Assembly: GCA_022508265.1 (NCBI GenBank)
Contig: JAFLVP010000005.1
Location: forward strand, 1-64,000
Origin: Clostridiales bacterium
GTDB lineage: Bacteria; Bacillota; Clostridia; Christensenellales; Borkfalkiaceae
Direction of reading: 5' to 3'
DNA length: 64,000 nt
The position numbers were made by a program, and so were the translations under genes. Of this stretch, positions 55,135 through 64,000 are shown one piece after another. Each line of letters begins with the position of its first letter. Position 1 is the stretch's first letter. The notes under the pieces were generated by a model that saw only the letters and a list, made by a program, of their open reading frames with translations, was not told the DNA's origin and ran no database searches.

Positions 55135-56796
55135 ATGTTGACAGATATTGAAATTGCGGAAAGCTGTAAAATGCGCGACATCCGCGAAATAGCAAAAAAA
55201 CTCGGACTTAACGAGGATAATTTAGAGCTTTACGGCAAATACAAAGCCAAAATAGACCTCAAAAAGGTAAATCCCAAGTCAAAGCTCATTCTTGTAACGG
55301 CGATAAACCCCACGGCGAGCGGCGAGGGTAAAACTACCGTCTCCATTGGTCTTGCCGACGGTATTTCGAAACTCGGCAAAAGGGCTTGCCTTACTTTGAG
55401 AGAACCTTCGCTCGGACCGGTGTTCGGTATTAAAGGCGGAGCGGCAGGCGGCGGATATGCGCAGGTCGTGCCTATGGCGGATATAAATTTGCACTTCACG
55501 GGCGATTTGCACGCAATAACTGCGGCAAACAACCTGCTTTGCTCTATGATAGACAACCATATTCTTCGCGGAAACGTTCTCGACATAAAGGAAGTGTACT
55601 TCCGCCGCTGTATGGATATGAACGACCGCGCCTTAAGGGATATAACCCTGCATAGCGAAGCGGGCAATATGAAGGGCTGTGCAAGCTATGACAGGCACGA
55701 GGGCTTTGAAATTACAGCCGCATCGGAGGTAATGGCAGTATTGTGTCTTGCAACAGACCTTGTCGATTTAAAGACCCGTCTTGGCAATATCGTTATCGGT
55801 ATTGACGGCAAGGGCAACTTCGTCCGCGCAAAACAGCTCAATACCGAGGGCGCAATGGCGACCCTCTTAAAGGACGCTATAAAGCCCAACCTCGTTCAGA
55901 CTCTCGAGGGTACTCCCGCAATAATTCACGGCGGACCCTTTGCGAATATCGCGCACGGCTGCAACTCGGTTCGCGCAACCTATACTGCAATGACGCTTGC
56001 CGATTACACCGTAACGGAGGCGGGCTTCGGCGCAGACCTCGGTGCGGAGAAATTTATCGACGCCAAGTGCAGAATAGCGGGAATTGCGCCCGACTGCGTG
56101 GTAGTGGTTGCAACCGTCAAAGCTTTAAAGCTTCACGGCGGGGCGGATAAGAGCTCGCTTTCCACAGAGAATATCGATGCCTTAAAGGCGGGACTTCCCA
56201 ACCTCTTAAAGCATATTGAAAATATCAAAACTGTATTTAACAAGCCCGTAGTTGTGGCAATGAACAGATTTATAACCGACACGCAGGCGGAGATTGACGC
56301 CGTTTTATTGGCTTGCGAAAACGCGGGCGCAAAAGCCGTGTTTACCGACGTGTTCCTGCACGGCGGCGAGGGCGGTAAAGAGCTTGCAAAAACAGTATTA
56401 CAGGAGTGCGAAACCCCTTCGAAACTGTCTTATACCTACGATTTAAATGACAGTATCGTCAAAAAGACGGAGGATATCGTCAAAAAGATTTACGGCGGCG
56501 ACGGCGTGGAGTTTTCCGAAACCGCACTTAAGAAAATCAAGGATATTGAGGCGAAGGGAATCAGCGGTACTCCCGTAATTATCGCGAAAACGCAGTATTC
56601 GCTCTCAGACGACGCCAAAAAGCTTGCCCGTCCTACGGGATTTAAGGTCCACGTGCGCGATATTATCTACAAGGGCGGCGCGGGCTTCGTCGTGGCGGTT
56701 GCGGGCGAAATAATGCTTATGCCCGGACTTTCGAAAGTTCCCGGCGCCGAGCATATCGATATCGACGAAAACGGCAAAATCACAGGTTTATCATAA
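55135..56796 (+). CDS. fhs: formate--tetrahydrofolate ligase
   Basis: TAINPTASGEGKTTVSIGLADG, REPSLGPVFGIKGGAAGGGYAQV. Confidence 0.98.
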   Translation: MLTDIEIAESCKMRDIREIAKKLGLNEDNLELYGKYKAKIDLKKVNPKSKLILVTAINPTASGEGKTTVSIGLADGISKLGKRACLTLREPSLGPVFGIKGGAAGGGYAQVVPMADINLHFTGDLHAITAANNLLCSMIDNHILRGNVLDIKEVYFRRCMDMNDRALRDITLHSEAGNMKGCASYDRHEGFEITAASEVMAVLCLATDLVDLKTRLGNIVIGIDGKGNFVRAKQLNTEGAMATLLKDAIKPNLVQTLEGTPAIIHGGPFANIAHGCNSVRATYTAMTLADYTVTEAGFGADLGAEKFIDAKCRIAGIAPDCVVVVATVKALKLHGGADKSSLSTENIDALKAGLPNLLKHIENIKTVFNKPVVVAMNRFITDTQAEIDAVLLACENAGAKAVFTDVFLHGGEGGKELAKTVLQECETPSKLSYTYDLNDSIVKKTEDIVKKIYGGDGVEFSETALKKIKDIEAKGISGTPVIIAKTQYSLSDDAKKLARPTGFKVHVRDIIYKGGAGFVVAVAGEIMLMPGLSKVPGAEHIDIDENGKITGLS

Positions 56797-56809
56797 TAAG
56801 GAAATTAAA

Positions 56810-58456
56810 ATGAAACTTCCCGAGGCTACAAATTTTATTGAACAGATTATAAACGAGGAACTTTTGGCGGGCAAGTTCGAAAGCCGCAACAACGAGCTTT
56901 TGGTGCGCTTCCCTCCCGAACCCAACGGTTATTTGCACATAGGCCATATCAAGGCAATGTGCATAAATTTCGGTGTAAAGGAGAGGTACGGCTGTGAACT
57001 CAATTTGCGAATGGACGATACCAACCCCGCCAAAGAGGACTACGAATACGTAAATTCCATCTGCGAGGCGGTAAAGTGGCTCGGATTTGAATACGACAGG
57101 CTCGTGTTTGCCTCCGACTACTACGACAGGCTCTACGAAATAGCCGAAAAGTACATTTTAGACGGCAACGCGTACGTCTGCGACCTCTCGGCGGAGGAAA
57201 TTACCGCAACCCGCGGCACGCTGACCGAGCCGGGCACGCTTTCGCCTTACAGGAACAGGAGCATAGAGGAAAACTTAAAGCTTTTCCGCGAAATGAAAGC
57301 GGGCGTATATCCCGACGGTGCAAAAGTTCTGCGCGCCAAAATAGATATGGCTTCGCCCAACCTCAATATGCGCGACCCCGTCGTCTACCGCATAGCGCAC
57401 GTTCCGCACTACCGCACTGGCGACAAGTGGTGCATATATCCTATGTACGACTTCGCGCACCCCGTGTCCGACGCGATAGAGGGAATTACCCATTCGCTCT
57501 GTTCGCTCGAATTTGAAAATCATAGACCCCTTTATAATTGGTTCGTGGAAAAGGCGGGATTCCCCGCACCTCTTCCCAGACAGATAGAGTTTGCAAGACT
57601 TAATATAACAAACACTTTAATGAGCAAGCGCTATTTAAAAAAGCTTGTGGACGAGAAGGTAGTAAGTGGATGGGACGACCCCAGAATGCCCACTATTATG
57701 GGCTTGAAGAACAGGGGAGTTCCCCCCGAGGCGCTCAAAAAATTCTGTGCCGACGTGGGCGTAGCTAAGGCATATTCGGTGGTCAATTCGGCTCAGCTCG
57801 ACAGTTGCATACGCGACAACCTCAACGCAAACGCAGAGCGCGCGATGGCGGTTATCAACCCCGTAAAGCTCACTTTAACCAACTATTCGGGCGAGGAAGA
57901 ACTGCCCTTCGAAATCAACCCCACCCGCGAGGACGGCGGCATAAGGCAGGTCAAATTCACGGGCAGCGTGTATATCGATAGAAACGACTTCTCGCTCAAT
58001 CCCCCGCCCAAATATAAGAGACTGCAAAAGGGCGGCAACGTAAGATTAAAAGGCGCGTATATCGTGCATTGCGACGACGTAAAGCTCGATAAAAACGGCG
58101 AGGTCGAAGAAATTCTTTGCACCTATTATCCCGAAACCAAGAGCGGAAGCGGCGTTACTTCGGATATCAAGGCAAAGGGCGTCGTGCAGTGGGTTGACTG
58201 CAAATACGGCGTGGACGCCGAGTTCAGGCACTACGAATCTCTTTTAAAGGACGAGGAATACCCCGACCAAGACTATGCAGAGCGTCTCAACTACGACAGC
58301 GAAAAGATATTCCACGGAAAAGCCGAACCCTATCTTGCAGAGTGCGAAGAAAACAAAGCGTTCCAGCTTATCCGCGAGGGCTACTATAAAAAGAGCGCCC
58401 AAAACGGACTTGTGCTCAGCGAAATAGTTTCCTTAAAGGACAATTTCAACAAATAG
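56810..58456 (+). CDS. glnS: glutamine--tRNA ligase
   Basis: RFPPEPNGYLHIGHIKAMCINFG, MSKR, KWCIYPMYDFAHPVSDAIEGITHSLCSLEFENHRPLYNW. Confidence 0.97.
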   Translation: MKLPEATNFIEQIINEELLAGKFESRNNELLVRFPPEPNGYLHIGHIKAMCINFGVKERYGCELNLRMDDTNPAKEDYEYVNSICEAVKWLGFEYDRLVFASDYYDRLYEIAEKYILDGNAYVCDLSAEEITATRGTLTEPGTLSPYRNRSIEENLKLFREMKAGVYPDGAKVLRAKIDMASPNLNMRDPVVYRIAHVPHYRTGDKWCIYPMYDFAHPVSDAIEGITHSLCSLEFENHRPLYNWFVEKAGFPAPLPRQIEFARLNITNTLMSKRYLKKLVDEKVVSGWDDPRMPTIMGLKNRGVPPEALKKFCADVGVAKAYSVVNSAQLDSCIRDNLNANAERAMAVINPVKLTLTNYSGEEELPFEINPTREDGGIRQVKFTGSVYIDRNDFSLNPPPKYKRLQKGGNVRLKGAYIVHCDDVKLDKNGEVEEILCTYYPETKSGSGVTSDIKAKGVVQWVDCKYGVDAEFRHYESLLKDEEYPDQDYAERLNYDSEKIFHGKAEPYLAECEENKAFQLIREGYYKKSAQNGLVLSEIVSLKDNFNK

Positions 58457-58460
58457 AACG

Positions 58461-58490
58461 AGAGCGCGAGGAAATTCCTCGCGCTCTTTT
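58461..58490. terminator. bidirectional terminator
   Basis: GAGCGCGAGGAA-a-TTCCTCGCGCTC then T-run. Confidence 0.85.
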
Positions 58491-58509
58491 GGAGTAAAGC
58501 TATTTAAAG

Positions 58510-58662
58510 TTAAATCTTTTCGGAATAGCTTTCACAGCAGGTACATTCGCTCATACCGCAAGTGCAGCCGACCTTGATATGGTCAAGCGTGCAGTTGCAG
58601 CCTGCGTGATTGTACTTGCAGCCTGCTACGTCGCAGGAAATTTTGGGATTAACGTTTTCCAT
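58510..58662 (-). CDS. DUF1540-like Cys-rich small protein
   Basis: ISCDVAGCKYNHAGCNCTLDHIKVGC...CTCCESY. Confidence 0.85.
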   Translation of the reverse strand: MENVNPKISCDVAGCKYNHAGCNCTLDHIKVGCTCGMSECTCCESYSEKI

Positions 58663-58774
58663 TATGAACCCTCCGAATTTATTTTGTGCGGAAAGGGTTA
58701 AAATATGCGGTGCCCTTGACAAAAAGGGCGTGGAGTTGTAAAATGATATATATCACTAAAGGAGTGTTGCTCAT

Positions 58775-59221
58775 ATGAAAGTAGTATTATTGCAGGACGT
58801 CAAAGGACAGGGCAAAAAGGGCGAAATAGTGGACGTAAACGAGGGATATGCCCGCAATTTTTTAATAAAAAAAGGTTTTGCGGAGGCGGCAACCGCATCT
58901 AAAATAAACGATATCAACCAGAAAAAGGCAGCGGCGGACTATCACAAAGCTGAAGAAATCAAGGCTACGCAGGCGCTTGCAAAGGAAATTAACGGCAAGC
59001 TCTTTACCGTAAAAATAAAAGCGGGACAAAAGGGAAAGGTCTTCGGCTCGGTCACGGGCGCGAATATTTCTGACGCGTTGCAGGAGGCGGGATATAACGT
59101 TGATAAGAAAAAAATCGTGCTTCCCCAGCCCATAAAGATTGTGGGAGAGTACGAAATCGAGCTTAAACTTATGGAAGGTATTTCCTCTAAAATCAAAATC
59201 AACGTCGTCGGCGTTGAATAA
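58775..59221 (+). CDS. rplI: 50S ribosomal protein L9
   Basis: MKVVLLQDVKGQGKKGEIVDVNEGYARNFLIKKG. Confidence 0.98.
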   Translation: MKVVLLQDVKGQGKKGEIVDVNEGYARNFLIKKGFAEAATASKINDINQKKAAADYHKAEEIKATQALAKEINGKLFTVKIKAGQKGKVFGSVTGANISDALQEAGYNVDKKKIVLPQPIKIVGEYEIELKLMEGISSKIKINVVGVE

Positions 59222-59251
59222 TAAACCAAATGCTAAAACTAAACTTACTAA

Positions 59252-59280
59252 AAAACGCAGGCAATTTTGCCTGCGTTTTT
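59252..59280. terminator. bidirectional terminator
   Basis: AAACGCAGGCAA-tt-TTGCCTGCGTTT. Confidence 0.85.
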
Positions 59281-59281
59281 G

Positions 59282-61177
59282 TTATCTGCCTCTGAAACCG
59301 CCGCCGCCGTGACCGCCCCCGACGTGTCCTCCGCCGAAACCGCCACGACCGCTTCCCCCGCGAGAGGAGGGGGCGGTTATCATTTTTGCCGCCATTTTCA
59401 GCATACTCGCTCTTAAAATGCTGTTTATAATGTGGAACTCTATCATACTGCCAAGCAAATCTCCGCTACCCGTCGCCCAGGAAGGCGGTTCAACGGTAAT
59501 ACCTTCGAACTTCTGCTCCCATATGTCCGAAACGCCCAAAACCTGCGCGTAGGGCAGTATATGATAGTAGTACTGCGGGTCGTCCTCTATCATCTTTTCG
59601 AGCTGGTCTTTCTCCGCAAGGGTAATAAAGTTTTTAAACCCGATAATATCGCCCAACTCCTTGGTGTACTTTTCGGATTTGGTTATAAGCGAAACCGAAA
59701 GGCACACGATGAGTGCGCTTACGATAGAGATGACTGCTTTGGGAAGATAATCAATAACGTAGCTCGGAACCGCAACAATATAAATTCCGCACAGAGCCGC
59801 GCACAGTAGTGCAATTCCCCCGCAGTACAGCACCGTTTTTTTCTTCGAAATTTTGAGTGAGCTGTATTTGACCGATTCCGAAAGTCCGTAAACTACAAGA
59901 GCCGGTAGTAGCGAAATAAAGGGAATAATGAGCAAATAATTGCTCGCAATTTGCGACCCCAAAATAAAGGGTGCAAGTCCGAGTAAGAGCCCGCCCAAAA
60001 GCGCAAAAATCAAGGATAACGAGATACTGGTGCTCGTAAACAGTCCTTTGGTCTGCGAATTGACAATAGAGGTAACCTTCTGCGCAGTTGCATAGAATTT
60101 GCCCTCCAACGAGCTGATCTTCACAGCTTCGCCGCCCGCAAAAATACCTCTGTACATAATCTTTTCGTAGTCGGGACAGCTGTCGGGAAGGCTTTTCATA
60201 ACCCTTATAAGCACGGGGTCGTCCTTGTCGTCGAAATTGATTTTAATATACTTTTTGTCCGCCCAATAGTAAATCATAGAGGTGATGTCCTCGCTGTTTA
60301 CCTTGTTGTCCACAAGCTTGCCTATCATAAGAGGATCGGTGCCGTTCGGCGCTTCGAAATTTACTACGGGGATTATCTTTCGGTCCTTGAATACGACAAG
60401 CTTCAAAAAAAGTAAAATAACTAAAATTGCCCCGCCCGCAACGGCAAACCAATAGGGTGTAAATTCGCTGTAAGTTGATAGCACACCGTCCTCAAATTCT
60501 AACCGCACGGTTATGCCCTCGTTGTATTTAAGAGCCGTAGGAGTAACTTCTATTTCCGTTTCGCTTTTAGTGATAAGGGGCAGCTCTTTTTCGGAAAGAA
60601 GAGAGCCGTAAGTGCATTTTCCTCTTAAATAACCATTCGGAAGAATAAACTTTACGGTTGCTTTTTCGATATGGCAATATGCCGGTCTGTCAACGCCTAT
60701 CGCATTGAGATAAAGTATATTTTTGCCCTCTTGCGCACGCGTCAGGCAGTATTTGTACTTAATTGTGTAGGTGTGGGTTTGGTCTGCTTTTAATGACGAA
60801 CTGCCTATATCAAGACATAAAAAAGTTACGCCGTACACACTTTCGCTGTATACGGTAAAAGGTACGCTTTTTGAATTTTCGGTAACTTTAACGTTTTTTA
60901 CCTGCTCGCCGCCGTTTACGGGAATATACTGTATAAAGCCCGTATTTGCGTAGCCCGTGTAGTCGACGGTAAGAACCTCGGTTACGTCGATTTCGCGGTT
61001 TTTCTTGACGTCGTAGGTTACGTCGTAATTTTTAAAATAAAAGTCGTATGCGCCCTTCTCGTCCGAAGTGCTTGCAAGGGCATAATTTTGCGGAGAAACA
61101 TTAAATATGCAAACCGCAAGTAATAACAAGAGAGCAAAAAAACATAAACAAGGCAAAAATTCTACCTTTCTTCTCAT
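59282..61177 (-). CDS. DUF2207-like membrane protein with Gly-rich C-terminus
   Basis: YDVTYDVKKNREIDVTEVLTVDYTG; C-terminal GGGSGRGGFGGGHVGGGHGGGGFRGR. Confidence 0.85.
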   Translation of the reverse strand: MRRKVEFLPCLCFFALLLLLAVCIFNVSPQNYALASTSDEKGAYDFYFKNYDVTYDVKKNREIDVTEVLTVDYTGYANTGFIQYIPVNGGEQVKNVKVTENSKSVPFTVYSESVYGVTFLCLDIGSSSLKADQTHTYTIKYKYCLTRAQEGKNILYLNAIGVDRPAYCHIEKATVKFILPNGYLRGKCTYGSLLSEKELPLITKSETEIEVTPTALKYNEGITVRLEFEDGVLSTYSEFTPYWFAVAGGAILVILLFLKLVVFKDRKIIPVVNFEAPNGTDPLMIGKLVDNKVNSEDITSMIYYWADKKYIKINFDDKDDPVLIRVMKSLPDSCPDYEKIMYRGIFAGGEAVKISSLEGKFYATAQKVTSIVNSQTKGLFTSTSISLSLIFALLGGLLLGLAPFILGSQIASNYLLIIPFISLLPALVVYGLSESVKYSSLKISKKKTVLYCGGIALLCAALCGIYIVAVPSYVIDYLPKAVISIVSALIVCLSVSLITKSEKYTKELGDIIGFKNFITLAEKDQLEKMIEDDPQYYYHILPYAQVLGVSDIWEQKFEGITVEPPSWATGSGDLLGSMIEFHIINSILRASMLKMAAKMITAPSSRGGSGRGGFGGGHVGGGHGGGGFRGR

Positions 61178-61188
61178 ATTTTCTCCTT

Positions 61189-61220
61189 AAAAAACAAGCC
61201 GAAAACGCATTTTCGGCTTG
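61189..61220 (-). terminator. terminator after lemA-like gene
   Basis: CAAGCCGAAAA-tgcg-TTTTCGGCTTG then T-run on reverse strand. Confidence 0.75.
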
Positions 61221-61237
61221 TAAAATATTTTTGGCAA

Positions 61238-61843
61238 TCAGAAGGAAACTTTTACGTTTTGCCTCTCTTCCACGCTGTCCACTTCGTATAGCAAAGCCTT
61301 TTCAAGCTTCATCTTTTTGGCAACGATAGAGGTAGGGAAGGACTGAATCGCAATGTTAAATTCGCGCACGTTTGCGTTGTAATACTTTCTCGACTGCGCA
61401 ATTTCTCCCTCCATAGATTTGAGCTGATTCTGCAAATCCATAAAGTTGGTGTTTGCTTTAAGCTGCGGATAGTTCTCCGCAACGGCAAAAAGGCTTCTCA
61501 CCGCGGTAGTCATCTGCTTATCTGCCGCAATCTTTTCTTCGGGAGTGGTCGCCGAACCGAGTTTCGCGCGTGCGTCGGTAATTTTCTGATAGGTTTCACT
61601 CTCGTGTTTTGCGTAGCCCTTAACCGTTTCAACCACGTTGGGGATAAGGTCGAACCTCTTTTTGAGGTAGACGTCGATAGTGGAAAATGCCTCCTCAACG
61701 CCGTTTTTCATCCTGATAAGTTTGTTGTGTGTGGAAATATACCAGCCGATAATTATTATCGCAAGCAATAAAAGTACTGCGCCCACGATAATAAGAGCTA
61801 TTCCCCAACCGGGCAAGCCCGCAAGTAATGTGTTAATTCCCAT
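61238..61843 (-). CDS. LemA family protein
   Basis: NGVEEAFSTIDVYLKKRFDLIPNVVETVKGYAKHE, REFNIAIQSFPTSIVA. Confidence 0.95.
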   Translation of the reverse strand: MGINTLLAGLPGWGIALIIVGAVLLLLAIIIIGWYISTHNKLIRMKNGVEEAFSTIDVYLKKRFDLIPNVVETVKGYAKHESETYQKITDARAKLGSATTPEEKIAADKQMTTAVRSLFAVAENYPQLKANTNFMDLQNQLKSMEGEIAQSRKYYNANVREFNIAIQSFPTSIVAKKMKLEKALLYEVDSVEERQNVKVSF

Positions 61844-61856
61844 TTTTTTCTCTCCT

Positions 61857-62348
61857 TTAAATTTTTTTCAATTCAGGCAGGGCATTTTTTAAGAATAACT
61901 CTGCCGTGGAATCGAGTCTGATGTACGAAAGCGCCTCGTCAACGGGGAACCATCTTACTTCTTCAAGCTCTTTCGTATCGATTACGGGCTCTCCGTCCTC
62001 GGCAACCAATAGAAAGTTGAACATAAGCACGTTTTTGGGCTCGTGATAGCGGGAGGACATATATTTGAACTTAACCGTGTCAAGCTTGGTCTCCTCCTTG
62101 AATTCCCTCGTCACCGCTTTTTCTGCGGTTTCACCTTTTTTTATATATCCCGCAAACAGAATATAATCTTTCTGTCCCAAATGTTTTGCAAGCAAAATTT
62201 TATCCTTCTGTCTATTGGTAACTACCATACTTACGGCGCTTGCAAAGGTGGCAAACCTGAACTCCCCGCAATTTTTACAATAGGGAACGAGCCCCTCGCC
62301 GTCGGCGTACATAAGCGTAAGTTTTTCTCCGCATTGATTACAAAACAT
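61857..62348 (-). CDS. NUDIX hydrolase with N-terminal zinc ribbon
   Basis: MFCNQCGEKL...YCKNCGEFRF; GYIKKGETAEKAVTREFKEET. Confidence 0.92.
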   Translation of the reverse strand: MFCNQCGEKLTLMYADGEGLVPYCKNCGEFRFATFASAVSMVVTNRQKDKILLAKHLGQKDYILFAGYIKKGETAEKAVTREFKEETKLDTVKFKYMSSRYHEPKNVLMFNFLLVAEDGEPVIDTKELEEVRWFPVDEALSYIRLDSTAELFLKNALPELKKI

Positions 62349-62451
62349 CTTATCTCCTTCGCATAAAAGCGGTCAAATCCACTATTATTATCACTATTAT
62401 ATAATAATTTTACTTGATTTACAATAGATTAGAGTAAATTTGCGAAATTTA

Positions 62452-62480
62452 TTGACAGATTTTTCACAAAAGAATATAAT
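62452..62480 (+). promoter_or_regulatory. full-consensus promoter TTGACA-17-TATAAT
   Basis: Perfect hexamers and spacing upstream of the UDPGP-family gene. Confidence 0.85.
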
Positions 62481-62512
62481 AGATTAACCAAAAAATTTAA
62501 TCAGGTATATTA

Positions 62513-63727
62513 ATGAACTTTGAAAGAACAAAGCTTTTCCTTGAAGACAGGGGACAAGCTCATCTTCTTGAATATTACGAAGAGCTATCCGAAGCCGAGC
62601 GCAAGCAGCTTCTGGAAGATATAGAAAATACAAACTTTTCAATTGTCAAAAAGCTGCATACGCAGGCAAAAAAGCGCGGCAAATTATCTCCCGTAACGGC
62701 GGCGACCGTTCAGGATATTATGCGCAGAAAATCAAATTTCGAAACTGTCGGGCTCAATCTTTTGTCGGAAGGCAAGGTTGCAGCCGTACTTTTGGCGGGC
62801 GGTCAGGGCTCGCGTCTTGGCTTTGCGAAGCCCAAGGGCATGTTCAATATCGGAGAAACGAGAGAACTTTCCATATTCGAACAGCAAATGAACAATATTC
62901 AGGAAGTAACCGCGCGTACAGGCAGGCACTTTCTGCTACTTGTTATGACCAGCGTGGAAAATCACGACGAAACGGTCAAATTTTTCGAAGATCATAACTG
63001 TTTCGGCTACCCGCGCGACAGAGTTAAATTTTTCAAGCAGGACGTGGCGCCCACCTGCGATTTCGAGGGCAAAATTTACCTCAACGAAAAGCACCGCGTA
63101 TCCCTCGCGCCAAACGGAAACGGGGGATGGTATTCATCGCTTGTCAACAGCGGACTTTCAAGGGTTTTGGAGCGCGAAAACGTGGAGTGGCTCAACGTGT
63201 ACAGCGTTGACAACGTCTTGCAGAGAATTTGCGACCCCGCCTTTATAGGTGCAACTGTTTTAAGCGGTTTTAGGTGCGGCGCAAAGGTTGTGAAAAAGGC
63301 GTGCGCGGATGAGAAAGTCGGCGTTTTATGCCTTGAAAAGGGCAAGCCCACTATAGTTGAGTACTACGAAATGCCCGATGAGCTCAAAAACAAGAAGAAA
63401 AAGGGCGAGCTCGTGTACCGCTACGGCGTGACGCTAAACTATCTTTTCAATGTCCACGATTTAAACCTTACGCTTTCGGGCAAGCTTCCCTATCATCTTG
63501 CCAAAAAGGCAATACCGCACATTGAAAACGGCGAGAGGGTCATCCCCACCGAACCCTGCGGTTATAAATTCGAAACGCTCGTCGTGGATATGGTTGCGCA
63601 TATGGGCAGCTGTCTTGCGTACGAGGTTGAAAGAGACAAGGAATTTGCGCCCGTCAAAAACGCAACGGGTCCCGACAGTGTCGAATCCGCCCGCGAGCTT
63701 TTAAAACAAAACGGTGTAATTTTATAA
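62513..63727 (+). CDS. UDPGP-family uridylyltransferase (UDP-GlcNAc pyrophosphorylase-like)
   Basis: VLLAGGQGSRLGFAKPKGMFNIG, NGNGGWYSSL. Confidence 0.92.
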   Translation: MNFERTKLFLEDRGQAHLLEYYEELSEAERKQLLEDIENTNFSIVKKLHTQAKKRGKLSPVTAATVQDIMRRKSNFETVGLNLLSEGKVAAVLLAGGQGSRLGFAKPKGMFNIGETRELSIFEQQMNNIQEVTARTGRHFLLLVMTSVENHDETVKFFEDHNCFGYPRDRVKFFKQDVAPTCDFEGKIYLNEKHRVSLAPNGNGGWYSSLVNSGLSRVLERENVEWLNVYSVDNVLQRICDPAFIGATVLSGFRCGAKVVKKACADEKVGVLCLEKGKPTIVEYYEMPDELKNKKKKGELVYRYGVTLNYLFNVHDLNLTLSGKLPYHLAKKAIPHIENGERVIPTEPCGYKFETLVVDMVAHMGSCLAYEVERDKEFAPVKNATGPDSVESARELLKQNGVIL

Positions 63728-63810
63728 AAAACGGCGTAATTTATCAATAAAAGTAGCACAGTCTGTGTTGCTTTTATTATATTGTGCCTATAATATTTTA
63801 AGGAGTAATT

Positions 63811-64000
63811 ATGAAAAAACTTTTAACTGCCGCTGTTTGTGCGATATCTGCTCTTACGATAGGAATTTGCGGCTGCTTTATGTCGGCGGGACTGAACGGC
63901 GCTGACGGCGTGGACGGTAAAGACGGAAAGGACGGACAAAACGCAACCGCGTTCGACTACTACGAGCTTGCAAAGACCGTTCCGGGTCAGGAAAATATGA
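63811..64000 (+). CDS. secreted lipoprotein with short collagen-like segment, truncated by window end
   Basis: SD aaggag, lipobox GICGC, GADGVDGKDGKDGQN. Confidence 0.75.
   Translation, partial: MKKLLTAAVCAISALTIGICGCFMSAGLNGADGVDGKDGKDGQNATAFDYYELAKTVPGQENM

Noticed and set aside
59811-59828. AATTCCCCCGCAGTAC resembling the 31-bp motif (reverse strand GTACTGCGGGGGAATT)
   Set aside because: One core base missing, GTA instead of ATA, and no CGTT at the flank position.

Overview
The window is a gene-dense, mostly core-genome segment from a bacterium that looks like an anaerobic, spore-forming Firmicute of the Clostridia (SpoIIID, YlbJ-like protein, monomeric [FeFe]-hydrogenase, formate-THF ligase, CoA-dehydratase activase, SAM-I riboswitch before metK). 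The taxonomic guess is inference. I call about 57 protein genes, a partial initiator tRNA at the left edge, one SAM-I riboswitch, many hairpin terminators and several near-consensus sigma-A promoters. A surface-glycan/surface-protein block lies at about 29.8-39.1 kb (MBL-fold lipoprotein, Alg14/Alg13-like pair, LicD, IspD/TarI-like, epimerase, flippase, BspA-type LRR lipoprotein). The strongest unexplained signal is a dispersed ~31-bp DNA motif, consensus roughly gCGTTnnnTnnagnATATTNNGGGGGCAATT. I found 10 copies with an exact GGGGGCAATT core, 3 copies with one core mismatch and 1 more degenerate copy, on both strands, inside genes in different reading frames and between genes. It is absent from about 24.5 to 50 kb. 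Its core-plus-flank layout resembles DNA uptake sequences or another chromosomal recognition signal, and I cannot assign it to a known family. A second signal is a repeated leaderless promoter layout (-35, 17 bp, -10, exactly 6 nt, ATG, no Shine-Dalgarno) at several genes. A third is a [FeFe]-hydrogenase next to a TrxB-like flavoprotein that keeps CATC but lacks the second NADPH-binding GxGxxA motif, which suggests a ferredoxin-dependent flavin thioredoxin reductase. All searches were done by eye.
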